Numbered from the stretch's first letter, positions 8,457-16,842 are shown. The stretch is 51,727 nt of DNA from Paludibacteraceae bacterium (GCA_017480285.1 JAFVAX010000031.1:1-51727); one strand, 5' to 3'. Notes: generated from the sequence alone by a model not told the origin. Numbers and translations are program-made.

Positions 8457-8488
8457 CAAAGTTACAAAATTTTTGCGTTTTATGCAAC
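8457..8488 (-). promoter_or_regulatory. Promoter of the murC-ftsQAZ operon
   Basis: Read on the minus strand: a GTTG -33 element (8485-8488), 20 bp, then a perfect TAACTTTG -7 element (8457-8464). Transcription would start within a few bases of the murC ATG at 8449, implying a leaderless or nearly leaderless mRNA. Confidence 0.7.
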
Positions 8489-8533
8489 AAAAAAGTGTTT
8501 TTTTATTTTTTGTAAAGAAAAAATATTTTTTTA

Positions 8534-8958
8534 TTATTTTATAAATCCTTTTACTAATTCAGTATTAAGAAATTCATCAAGAGTAATAAGATTTATTATC
8601 GGGAAAGCGATATTGTTTAGCACCTTAAAATGAGAATCTTCAGATACCAAATAGTCGGCACCGGAAGCAAAAGCACAATCAACAAACTTATTATCATCCG
8701 GATCAGAAGTAATCAGTTCCATATGGAAATGTGGATCTATAAGCAATACATTTTCTTTATTCAAAATCAACAATATAATGTTTTCTGCAATGGATGGCAT
8801 AATTTGTTGACCTAAAACTTCTTGATATTCATCCAAAATATCATTGACGCACATAACTGATATTTACCGGCAATAAAAGCATCCCATATCGGTCGATAAG
8901 GACTTTTGCGTGCTATTATTTGCAACAAACAATTTGTATCAATAACAACAGGTTTCAT
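8534..8958 (-). pseudogene. PIN-domain toxin, frameshifted
   Basis: A toxin-like PIN ribonuclease (the family often annotated COG1569) split between two frames. From the ATG at 8958 the frame reads MKPVVIDTNCLLQIIARK and on to GKYQL, then goes out of frame and stops at 8812. The continuation CVNDILDEYQEVLGQQ to the end at 8534 lies in another frame. A doubled TG near 8851-8854 (TTATGTGCG in place of TTATGCG) explains the break. The first catalytic Asp (D7) is in one piece; the later acidic residues (DPDDNKFVD, LVSEDSH) are in the other. An internal ATG at 8854 could start the second piece, but it would lack D7. The antitoxin gene is 3 bp upstream. Either the toxin is inactivated or the base call is wrong. 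Confidence 0.82.
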
Positions 8959-8961
8959 CGT

Positions 8962-9183
8962 TTATATTTGGTATGGCGTCCGAAAATGAGAGCCTCGAAG
9001 TTCTTGAAGTTTGGACTCATTCCATGCTCCACTTTCCCAAAGACGATCCATCTCATCATCTATTTCTTTAGCATAGAATGCAGATAGTTGTTTGCGTAAC
9101 ATCTCTAACCCATCTTCAGATTTAATATGCGACACCATATTGAATATATGCACTTGTGCAGGGCTAAAAGTTATAGCTTCCAT
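8962..9183 (-). CDS. Antitoxin partner of the PIN toxin
   Basis: A 73-residue acidic, helical protein (core KEIDDEMDRLWESGAWNES, end HFRTPYQI). Small proteins of this form sit directly upstream of PIN toxins in many Bacteroidota and are taken to be their antitoxins. Its stop (TAA) is 3 bp before the toxin ATG at 8958, the usual arrangement of an antitoxin-toxin pair. No DNA-binding motif is plainly visible, so autoregulation is not shown. The gene is intact while its toxin is broken, which is the viable direction of decay. It lies 39 bp downstream of the amylase gene and may share its transcript. Confidence 0.75.
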   Translation of the reverse strand: MEAITFSPAQVHIFNMVSHIKSEDGLEMLRKQLSAFYAKEIDDEMDRLWESGAWNESKLQELRGSHFRTPYQI

Positions 9184-9222
9184 ATAAAAATCCTCTAAAT
9201 ATTCTTAAAAATCAATCTCAAT

Positions 9223-12200
9223 TTATTTCAGCAGATACTTGTGTCCGTTTTGAATAACGATGCCACGATAATTTTTATTAACCTTCATACCAAGCACATT
9301 GTATATCGGTTGGTTAAGGTCGAGTGCAGGTACTTCTGTGTCTTGAGTAATCTCTTCAACAGGAGTATCATTGGGGTTGCAGGTTGGCGAATAAGCGGCC
9401 TGTTTGTCTTTTACCCATACATAGCAAGCGTCTTCGTCGATAAAGATATCCTGTGTCTGCGAAGCACCATTGTTGAATATAACCCAAACGGAAGGCAATA
9501 CCTCAGAGAAAGTATATTCAAACCAACCATCGCCGTTATCGTCTTTTATCTCTGTACCAGGCCAAGCACCTGTATAGTTGACAGCCGCATCCGAGGTTGA
9601 CCATGTATAGATATTCACTTTCTTCCACGAAGCAGTGTTATAGAACTTAACGGTGAATGGTGTCGTTTGTGGTGCTTTATAAGTATATACTGCCGTTGCC
9701 ACTTCGGTCTTTGCATTTCCTGCCACTGCCATAGCCCTGAGTTCTGTAGTTTTCTTGAAGTTAAGAGTATAAGGATTGGTCGGTGCTTTTGCCGAACTTG
9801 TAGTAGGATTTGTGCCATCGGTGGTGTAGTAGATAACAGGTTCGCTTCCTTCAGGAGCACCTACGGCGGTGATAGTAACATTGATTCCTTCTGCATTGTT
9901 GCGGAAAACAGAACTTTCAGGATTAAGATTTACACTAAACGGTACATCAATTGCGCCACAATCTTCGTCAAGTTCTTCACATCCGTTTTTCCACTTGTAG
10001 CAAACATCGCAGTCTGTCTCAAGGTTACCGGTCTGCAAACCCTTACCACCATTGTTAATGACGAACTTAAGGCTTGTAACACCTTCGGGACAAGTGAAGA
10101 AATACCAACCATCAGTACCGAGAGTGAGTGCCTTGCCGGGCCACGAACCGGTGTTGATAGTGCCACCCTTAACATCCCATATATGTACGCTTACGCTACC
10201 TGTCCAAGTATCATCGTGAGCAAAACGAAGCACGATAGGTGTCGTCTGAGGCTCTTTGTAAGTATAAGTGGCTTCCATAACAGCAGAAGAAGCTGTACCA
10301 AGAACTGCTATTGCTTTAACGGTAGTGGTTTTGTCAATAGTGATAGCCGAGGTGTATTTGTTAGAAGCCGTTGTAGGCTCAGTACCGTCTGTCGTATAAT
10401 AGATAGTAGGTGTTCCGGAGAGAGCGTCTGCCTTCATCTCAACCTTGAAAGTAGCTGTTTTGAATTTCTGTGAAGGAGTAATGGTCAAACAAGGCACTTC
10501 TGCCGCCGAAGTTTGATAGTACATGGCGAAGTTACCACCCTTATATGCAAGCTTGTAGCCACTCGGTGCAGTAGCATAGCCACTGTTTGGACCTAAGAGC
10601 AGACGTATCGAGCCTTTTGTACCGGTGATAGTAGCCTTATAGAAGCCATCGCCATCCGACTCGTCGGAAATAACTGATTCGGAGTGTACGCCGGTCAAGT
10701 GGCGTGCCATAATCATCTTCTTTATTTCATTTTGGTATTTTACCCAATGTGGCCAGAACACGCAAGGAACGCCCGGACGAGCAAGTATATATGCATTGGC
10801 AGCAAGAACACGGTCTTTGTTGTACGATTCCATTGATTTACCGCAACCACCTATCTCATCTTGATTGTCGCGACCGCTTTTGCAACCAAAATAAGTGTCG
10901 TGGCTATCAACGAAAGTAACAGCATAACGACCATCACCTGTGCCGGACAAACCGGAATTAACACACATGTCATATTTGCCGTCTGCAATACCCTGAATAC
11001 CGGCAAGTTTATTACTGAAATCGAACACCAACGTGTTCCAACCGCAGTCTGCAAGATACGATTTTACATTAGCCACATCACCGTTCCAGAACTCGCTAAC
11101 AGAGAAGTAGTTAGCCGACGCACTATTGTACATATTGATATACTTGCCCTTGAAGCCTTGTGCGTAGTCATAACGCCAACCGTCATAACCGATAGAGTTT
11201 TTCATCCATTTGAGATATGCCTTCATCATTGCTTGCACGTTAGTGTTAGCGTGTGCCCAGTCGCGCGCTGAAGGGTAGTTGTCTTGTCCGTTGTAACCGC
11301 CATCGTCAGTGCCGGTTATGGACGATGCACATTCGCCCGCCTTTGGATCACCTTTCGCTTCGTCGGTCTTGCATATCCAAGAAGCTTGTGGCTCGAAAGT
11401 GCCATAAGGGCTAAAGTATTGAGTATAGAAATCACACCAAGTAGATTTGCAACCGGCATGGTTGATAACGATGTCGGCAATAACTTTTGTATTATTGTCG
11501 TGCATACGGTTGATAAACTCAACAAGTTCCACCTTTGAACCCCAAGCAGAGTTCTGGTTGCTGTATTGTGTTTGGTGATAACCCGTTCCACCTTCCGACT
11601 TACCAGATGGCGGAAGCCATACGAGGTCGAAATACATACCTATCTCACTGCTCTTCGCAAGTAGTGTTGACCATTTGGTGTCGCCAAGTTTGGTAGTACC
11701 GCTTATAACAACATCACCCGGTGCGCCTGATTCATAGGAGTCATAATAGAACGCCTGAAGCATCACATCCGGACATTTCTCAGGAACGGACTTTGGGTAA
11801 CTTGGACGCTCTGTGATAGGATCGCCCGGTTTAACGGGGTCGCCACAGTTAGAGCCGGGACCAATATAAAGAATATCGTCGCCTGCTTTAAGTTTGATAT
11901 AGAAATCGTAGCATCCGTCAGCATTGCAAGTTAAAAAGCCTGTCGAAGCACCGCCTGTAAATTTCTCGTATTCACCGTATGGGTCAAGGTCAACCATCCA
12001 AGTAGCATCGCAACTGCGATTTACAAGTTTTATTACATCACCCTTCTGAAGTTTTACACTTGCCATATATTGTGTACGACCTTCAGTATCCGCTTCACCA
12101 GTCGGGTCGGCGGCATAAGTCAGAGTATCATTCACTTGAATACCATAAGGTCCGTCCTGACAACCGTCGCCGGGGTTGCTGCCACATTCAAAGTCAACAC

Positions 12201-12582
12201 CCTCTGTTGCACCATCCGAACCCGGTCCTATATAGAGCAAGTCTTCGCCATAGAGAAGCTTGATATAAAAATCATAATTACCCGCAGCGGTGCAAGTAAT
12301 AGAACCCGTGCCGACGGTAAATTTTTGATACTCACCGTATGGGTCAAGAGCCACCATCCATGTTGCACAACCCTCAGTATTAACGAGTTTTACAACATCG
12401 TTCTGAGCAAGTTTGACCTTAGCCAAATACTGGTCGTAAGTCTTTCCGTTAATCGTTTCAGAACCCGTGGATTCTGCCACAACAATTTTCTTGTCATTGA
12501 TAAGAATACCATAATCAGCAAAAACTGAAAGTGTTGCTAAATTTAGCAAGAACGCTAAAAGAAAAAATCTTACTTTTTTCAT
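9223..12582 (-). CDS. Secreted multidomain alpha-amylase (GH13)
   Basis: A starch-degrading enzyme of 1119 residues. The signal peptide is residues 1-22. Two similar modules follow (about 24-120 and 145-243), each with ATWMV.LDPYGEY.KF and YDFYIKL. The GH13 barrel spans about 272-690: region I DIVINH (370-375), nucleophile D472 in GWRYDYAQG, acid/base E497 in SEFW, and D562 in FVDSHDT. Then come two chitobiase-type linker domains (about 705-775 and 885-968; YYTTDGTEPTT and YYTTDGTNPTT) alternating with two CBM26-like starch-binding modules (about 782-864 and 975-1057; GSWPGK and GAWPGT). The tail IYNVLGMKV to GHKYLLK resembles Bacteroidota outer-surface sorting ends. It is probably exported by the T9SS and acts on starch outside the cell. 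A strong promoter lies 40 bp upstream. Confidence 0.93.
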   Translation of the reverse strand: MKKVRFFLLAFLLNLATLSVFADYGILINDKKIVVAESTGSETINGKTYDQYLAKVKLAQNDVVKLVNTEGCATWMVALDPYGEYQKFTVGTGSITCTAAGNYDFYIKLLYGEDLLYIGPGSDGATEGVDFECGSNPGDGCQDGPYGIQVNDTLTYAADPTGEADTEGRTQYMASVKLQKGDVIKLVNRSCDATWMVDLDPYGEYEKFTGGASTGFLTCNADGCYDFYIKLKAGDDILYIGPGSNCGDPVKPGDPITERPSYPKSVPEKCPDVMLQAFYYDSYESGAPGDVVISGTTKLGDTKWSTLLAKSSEIGMYFDLVWLPPSGKSEGGTGYHQTQYSNQNSAWGSKVELVEFINRMHDNNTKVIADIVINHAGCKSTWCDFYTQYFSPYGTFEPQASWICKTDEAKGDPKAGECASSITGTDDGGYNGQDNYPSARDWAHANTNVQAMMKAYLKWMKNSIGYDGWRYDYAQGFKGKYINMYNSASANYFSVSEFWNGDVANVKSYLADCGWNTLVFDFSNKLAGIQGIADGKYDMCVNSGLSGTGDGRYAVTFVDSHDTYFGCKSGRDNQDEIGGCGKSMESYNKDRVLAANAYILARPGVPCVFWPHWVKYQNEIKKMIMARHLTGVHSESVISDESDGDGFYKATITGTKGSIRLLLGPNSGYATAPSGYKLAYKGGNFAMYYQTSAAEVPCLTITPSQKFKTATFKVEMKADALSGTPTIYYTTDGTEPTTASNKYTSAITIDKTTTVKAIAVLGTASSAVMEATYTYKEPQTTPIVLRFAHDDTWTGSVSVHIWDVKGGTINTGSWPGKALTLGTDGWYFFTCPEGVTSLKFVINNGGKGLQTGNLETDCDVCYKWKNGCEELDEDCGAIDVPFSVNLNPESSVFRNNAEGINVTITAVGAPEGSEPVIYYTTDGTNPTTSSAKAPTNPYTLNFKKTTELRAMAVAGNAKTEVATAVYTYKAPQTTPFTVKFYNTASWKKVNIYTWSTSDAAVNYTGAWPGTEIKDDNGDGWFEYTFSEVLPSVWVIFNNGASQTQDIFIDEDACYVWVKDKQAAYSPTCNPNDTPVEEITQDTEVPALDLNQPIYNVLGMKVNKNYRGIVIQNGHKYLLK

Positions 12583-12621
12583 AGTACTATATTTTTTATT
12601 GTTTTTAGCAATTTAGGCAAG

Positions 12622-12653
12622 CAAATTTACAATAAAAATAATAAAAAAGCAAA
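12622..12653 (-). promoter_or_regulatory. Promoter of the amylase gene
   Basis: On the minus strand: a perfect TTTG -33 element (12650-12653), exactly 20 bp, then TAAATTTG (12622-12629). This gives a leader of about 35 nt before the ATG at 12582. Confidence 0.82.
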
Positions 12654-12700
12654 TTTTTGTACTTTATTTGCACAAATTGACACTTTTTTCTTAAGACAAA

Positions 12701-13606
12701 TTATATGCCAAAGAGTAGTTTGGCATTCCGCGTTGTTTGTTTATCAATATCTTCCGTAGTACAACCATACACCTCAGCCAACCTTTCCATAACATACCGC
12801 ATCCAACGACTCTCGTTGCGCTTGCCACGGAATGGAACAGGTGCCATATATGGGGCATCGGTCTCAAGAACGATATTTTCTAACGGAATAGTCTTCAGAT
12901 TTTCAGCAAGTTTTGAGTTTTTGAAAGTTATAACCCCGCCTATTCCAAGCAACAGTCCCATCTTCACATATATCTCTGCAGTTTCCCTGCTACCTGAAAA
13001 ACAGTGCATTATACCTCTTAAACCTTTTTTGGTATATTCCTGAAGTATATTTATGCAATCTTCAGTTGCATCGCGTGAGTGGATTAGTACCGGCAAGTTC
13101 TTTTGAATTGCCCACTGAAGTTGCAGATGAAATGCCTCTTGCTGCTCTTTCTTGAAAGTCGTATCAAAATGATAATCAAGTCCTATCTCACCAACAGCTA
13201 TCCAATTAGTAGTACGATAGGCATCCTTATCCTGAACACAATCCTCATCCTGAACTTGTTTCAGCATCTTACTATGCACATTCAGAGATTCCGAAACAAG
13301 TTCGGAATGAGGGTTTTGAGATTCATAATGAGGGCTGAATGATATTGTACTTCGTTGAAACAATGCATTGTGTATCTTTTCCAACTGCTCCACAAAATCC
13401 TCTCTAATCTCCTCAGGATGGATGCCTATGGCTGGGAACAGATAATCCGGATAGCGCAAGCAAACCTTAGGAACAGACAGAAGCGAATCTGTATTTACAC
13501 CCGGCACTACAATAGCACTTACTCCCGCTTCTTGTTGCTGCAAGATAAAAGAGTCAAAATCCTCTGTATATTGCGGGTCATCAATATGGCAATGGGTATC
13601 AATCAT
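12701..13606 (-). CDS. tatD: TatD-family metal-dependent hydrolase with repeat-encoded insert
   Basis: A TatD DNase-like protein, a TIM-barrel nuclease implicated in DNA repair and turnover. Metal ligands are visible in IDTHCHIDD (residues 2-10), GEIGLDYHFD (139-148), LIHSRDA, MHCFSG and LETDAPY. The length is 301 residues against about 260 in typical members. The excess lies at about 84-131, between the FVEQLEKIHN helix and NWIAVGEIGLDY. It is encoded by two inverted palindromic elements giving HSELVSES and MLKQVQDED. The insert sits in a surface loop before a core strand, so activity may be kept. The gene is divergent from the LRR gene at 13842. Confidence 0.93.
   Translation of the reverse strand: MIDTHCHIDDPQYTEDFDSFILQQQEAGVSAIVVPGVNTDSLLSVPKVCLRYPDYLFPAIGIHPEEIREDFVEQLEKIHNALFQRSTISFSPHYESQNPHSELVSESLNVHSKMLKQVQDEDCVQDKDAYRTTNWIAVGEIGLDYHFDTTFKKEQQEAFHLQLQWAIQKNLPVLIHSRDATEDCINILQEYTKKGLRGIMHCFSGSRETAEIYVKMGLLLGIGGVITFKNSKLAENLKTIPLENIVLETDAPYMAPVPFRGKRNESRWMRYVMERLAEVYGCTTEDIDKQTTRNAKLLFGI
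13243..13312. repeat. Two B-type palindromic elements, head to head, inside tatD
   Basis: Elements at 13243-13268 (arms TCCTGAA/TTCAGCA, imperfect) and 13287-13312 (arms ATTCCGAA/TTCGGAAT) are in opposite orientations. Both are translated in tatD. The two orientations yield different peptides, MLKQVQDE and HSELVSES, and neither contains a stop. Confidence 0.88.
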
Positions 13607-13636
13607 ACACTTTAATTACATTTAATAACGATACTA

Positions 13637-13644
13637 CAAAGTTA
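13637..13644 (-). promoter_or_regulatory. Probable -7 element for tatD
   Basis: TAACTTTG on the minus strand, 30 bp before the tatD ATG. No TTTG element is found at the proper 20-bp distance, so only half the promoter is supported. Confidence 0.45.
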
Positions 13645-13738
13645 CAAATAAAAAATCAAAAACGCTAACCAAATCTTATTTTTTAGGCAAAAAAAGCGGA
13701 TATTTCTCAAATTGTTACTAAAAAAATCACAATCTTTA

Positions 13739-13803
13739 ACAAAATAACAATTATTTTCAACAAAATAACAATTATATTTGAAAAAAAACGCTTATCTTTG
13801 CAA
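13739..13803 (+). promoter_or_regulatory. Promoter with two tandem dyad operators, LRR gene 1
   Basis: Two 21-bp units (13739-13759 and 13760-13780) each carry the identical core AAAATAACAATTAT (13741-13754, 13762-13775). In the first, AAAATAA-CAA-TTATTTT is a perfect dyad. A TATCTTTG -7 box follows at 13793-13800. No TTTG -33 box is found; the second site covers that position. The whole 65 bp aligns without gaps to 23159-23223, upstream of the other LRR gene. Confidence 0.8.
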
Positions 13804-13841
13804 AAGATAAAAAAGGCATTATTAACTTAAATTATACACTT

Positions 13842-14987
13842 ATGAAGAAATTTACTTTTTTTGCCGTTCTGACGGCTTTGTGTCTTTCAGTTTTCACACC
13901 GGCTTTTGCCGCAGTAATGTACGAAGCTACTAAAGATGGTGTTAAGTATGAGTACTCGTCAGATTTAGGTTTCGCTCGTGTTCTCGGTCTTGCTGATGAT
14001 GCTAAAAATCAATCATCAATAGTTATTCCTGACAAGTTTATCGGTTACCCTGTTGAAGAAATCAAGCAAGCCGCATTTTCAGGGGCTACAAACCTTAAGA
14101 AAGTGGACTTATCAGGTGCTACAAACCTTAAAGTTATTTCAACGATGGCTTTTGCTAACACACCGCTTGAAGAATTGATTTTGCCAAATAGTGTAAAACA
14201 AGGTCTTGCTATTCAGCCAAAGGCATTCTATTTGACGAAAATAAAAAAATTAGACATAACTTGTGAGGTTAATCTTATCAATGCGCCTTTTGAACAATGC
14301 GGATTAGAAGAAGTTAATTTCCTTCACTATTGTGTTGTTCAAGCAGACGCTTTCTTCAATTGCTCAAATCTTAGAACATTAAATTTCAGCGCAAATGTCT
14401 ATCTGTATAACAATGCATTCAACGCTGTTGCTATGGGTAGTAAATTTGACATCAACATATCTGAGGTACTTCCTCTAATTGATGAGAGTGCTACTCAACT
14501 CTGCAATCCCGGCAATCTTGGAAAAGTGAGAGTTGCTTGTGATTTGATGGATGCTTACAAGGCTGATGCCAAATGGATGGCTGTTTCTGCAAACCCGACA
14601 GATATGCTTTACGTTTTTGCTTCGCTTGCTGAGGCTCTGCCTGAGATAAAGGTACAAAACGGCTCGCTGAAAATCCTCTCCGAGCCTACAAGTTGCGAGA
14701 AAAACACTTATACCCTATTTGCTGTTGCAGCCGAAGGTTTTGAATTCAAACAGTGGGCTGACGGCACAACTGAAAACCCCCGCACCGTTGAGCCTGTTTG
14801 CGCTGTTTGCTCCTACGACGCAGATATGCTCACACCACAGTTTGAAGCAAAAGCTAATGGTATTGAGGAGATAATTAGCGAAAACGGGACATCGGATAAA
14901 GCCCGTAAGTTTATGCATAATGGACAAATAGTTATTGTTATGCCTGACGGACGCGCTATTAACGCTCTCGGACAAGAAGTGAAATAA
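13842..14987 (+). CDS. Secreted BspA-like leucine-rich-repeat protein
   Basis: A 381-residue exported protein. The signal peptide is residues 1-23 (ends TPAFA). Residues about 55-215 hold LRR_5 (BspA-type) repeats of the pattern IPDKFIGYPVEEIKQAAFSG, with phrases such as NLKKVDLSGATNLKVIS, typical of surface proteins that bind host or matrix proteins. A short beta domain follows (about 268-338; FEFKQWADGTTENP), like the Gly/Trp modules after bacterial repeat regions. The end, IVIVMPDGRAINALGQEVK, closely matches the end of the 1716-residue protein at 23317. It also shares that gene's 65-bp promoter, so the two are probably co-regulated relatives. Ligand unknown. Confidence 0.85.
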   Translation: MKKFTFFAVLTALCLSVFTPAFAAVMYEATKDGVKYEYSSDLGFARVLGLADDAKNQSSIVIPDKFIGYPVEEIKQAAFSGATNLKKVDLSGATNLKVISTMAFANTPLEELILPNSVKQGLAIQPKAFYLTKIKKLDITCEVNLINAPFEQCGLEEVNFLHYCVVQADAFFNCSNLRTLNFSANVYLYNNAFNAVAMGSKFDINISEVLPLIDESATQLCNPGNLGKVRVACDLMDAYKADAKWMAVSANPTDMLYVFASLAEALPEIKVQNGSLKILSEPTSCEKNTYTLFAVAAEGFEFKQWADGTTENPRTVEPVCAVCSYDADMLTPQFEAKANGIEEIISENGTSDKARKFMHNGQIVIVMPDGRAINALGQEVK

Positions 14988-15177
14988 GATTCTGACCTGC
15001 GTCAGAATGAGGAAAACCCTCATCCTGAACGGCTTGCCGATGCGAAGCAACTTGTTTCAGTCCTCATCCTGCACGCTTGCGATGCGCTCGTTTACGATGC
15101 GAATACTTGGAGCAATACTTGGAGCAACTCGTTTCTGGATCTAAACCTAACAGATTCTGACCTTCGTCAGAATGAGG
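14988..15177. repeat. Palindromic element cluster with nested-loop variants
   Basis: A-type at 14988-15012 and 15153-15177 flank two long-loop variants (15018-15060 and 15062-15140). In the first, a B-type hairpin is split by a 21-bp segment (15031-15051) between CTGAAC and TTGTTTCAG. In the second the interior is longer and includes a direct duplication of AATACTTGGAGC. The cluster starts in the stop region of the LRR gene and fills the gap to the next gene. Confidence 0.85.
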
Positions 15178-15219
15178 AATTAAAACAAAAAATTATTAAC
15201 CTCAAAAATAATCAAAATT

Positions 15220-16715
15220 ATGAAAAAGTTTTTACTTTCAGTTATTGCAGTTTTATGCGCAATTACTATCTCGGCAAACGACCTTAAGATTTTCAATCAA
15301 TTGATTTCATCCTCACATGGCTCTGTTTGGGTTCCCGGTGAGTTGGATTTCCTAAAAGAAGGAACAATTTTTTGGGATGGTTCAACACTTACTTTGAGCA
15401 GTGTCGTTTTGGAAGGTTATGTAGATGACAATTGCCTATTATAGGCTTTTCTGATGCATCTGCCGTTACGATTAAGTTGTCCGGTGATAATGTAATCAAC
15501 GACAAAAGTAATGGTAAAGGCGTAGGTTTAGAAGTAAGAGGCAAAACCACAATTGTTTGTGAGAACGAAAAAATCCACGAATTAGGTTATGTTGCTTCTC
15601 TGACGCTCAATTTAGGACCTTTCGGCATTATGATGTTTGATGGTAGTTCATTATTTCTTGATAGAGTAAATGTAAGTGTCAATAGTACTGAACATGAAGG
15701 TATCACAAATCCTTCCGGAGTCGGAGATGTGAAAATTGAAGTTAAGAACGACACCAAATTAGAGATTAACTGCCCGGCTTCTCAACAAGCAATTAGAGGT
15801 AACATCAAGATAACTCTTGGTAATAAAGAAGCTATTGCAGAACCTGCCGGAGCACAACTGTCAGATGGATATGTACGTTTGAACGGACATATTGTAAAAG
15901 AGCACCTTGTTGTTGACCGTCTTGAGTGGGAGGCTTCAACTTTCCTTATTACTACAAAAGCAAGAATCAACAACATCAATGCAAGTCATCTTGAGCAGTG
16001 GTATCCGGAGATAATCAAGGACGGTAAGGTAAGTTTTGACAACGACACCAAGACACTTACCCTTGACAACGCTACTATCGCTCCTGACTTTAGCGACTAC
16101 GGAATAAGCATCTCAGGTAATGAAACAGCGTCTATCGAACTTATTGGTGAGAACTTTATCAATACTGCTCGTCAAGGTATCACCTCTGCTGCAAACTCGA
16201 ATCTGACAATCAAAGGTAGTGGCAAACTCAATATCAATGCACAAAACCACTATGCTATTGATGTTGCAAAGAACAGTTCTGTTACCATTGACAACACCAC
16301 ACTTGCTTTAAGCGGTTCAGACTATGGCGTTTATGGACGCGACAATTCCAATACTGTATTGAATATCAACAATAGTGAAGTTACTATTGATGCTGCAGCC
16401 AAGGGCGTTCTGACCGGTTTCAAAGAGGCTAAACTCACTGACTGCAAGGTCCTTGAACCACAAGGTGCAATCATTGCCGCAGGCTCTGCATACGACAGCA
16501 ATGGTGAACTTCTGACTGCCCGCCTTGTTATCGGCAACGAGAAAGCAGATGCACTCGAAATCATCTCTTCAGACGACCTCAACCTATTGGAGAATCCTCA
16601 AGTGCGTGTTTATAATGTTGTAGGTCAGGATGTAACTTCAATGAAAGACAACCTGCCACAAGGCAATTATATCCTCCGTGCAGGCAATCAAGTACAGAAA
16701 ATCAGTGTTAGATAA
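15220..16715 (+). pseudogene. T9SS-secreted beta-rich protein, frameshifted
   Basis: Two frames form one gene of about 498 residues. The first (15220-15444) has a signal peptide (MKKFLLSVIAVLCAITISA) and ends at YVDDNCLL and a stop. The second carries on as PIIGFSDASAVTIKLSGDN. One missing base near 15435 (GCCTA where GCCCTA would restore the frame) accounts for the break. Internal similarity supports this: TLTLSSVVLEGYVDD with IKLSGDNVIND parallels TLTLDNATIAPDFSDYG with IELIGENFINT further on. The protein is rich in Asn and beta strands (LNINAQNHYAIDVAKNSSVT), like carbohydrate-binding beta-helix proteins. It ends in a T9SS type A tail (VYNVVGQDV, LPQGNYILRAG). Either a recent null allele or a sequence error. 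Confidence 0.8.
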
Positions 16716-16716
16716 A

Positions 16717-16783
16717 ACCTAACACTACGCCCTAACCATAGGATCTAACACTACGCCCCCCAACCCTTCCCCAAGGGAAGGGG
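16717..16783. repeat. Direct repeat and CCCTTCCCC palindrome
   Basis: The 14-mer CTAACACTACGCCC occurs twice at 16718-16757. It is followed by a perfect 9-bp palindrome CCCTTCCCC-AA-GGGAAGGGG at 16764-16783, a GC-rich intergenic element unlike the other families here. Confidence 0.75.
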
Positions 16784-16792
16784 AGAGATAAA

Positions 16793-16827
16793 GAAAAGGC
16801 TTTCTGAGAATATCGGAAAGCCTTTTC
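16793..16827. terminator. Intrinsic terminator, bidirectional
   Basis: Perfect 12-bp stem GAAAAGGCTTTC/GAAAGCCTTTTC around an 11-nt loop. A T-rich 3' arm is present on both strands. It ends the frameshifted T9SS cargo gene. Confidence 0.8.
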
Positions 16828-16842
16828 AATTCACAATTTACA

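Noticed and set aside
9667..10473. Long plus-strand open frame (268 codons) inside the amylase gene
   Set aside because: It is antisense to well-recognised domains, is Cys/Arg-rich and looks non-protein-like.
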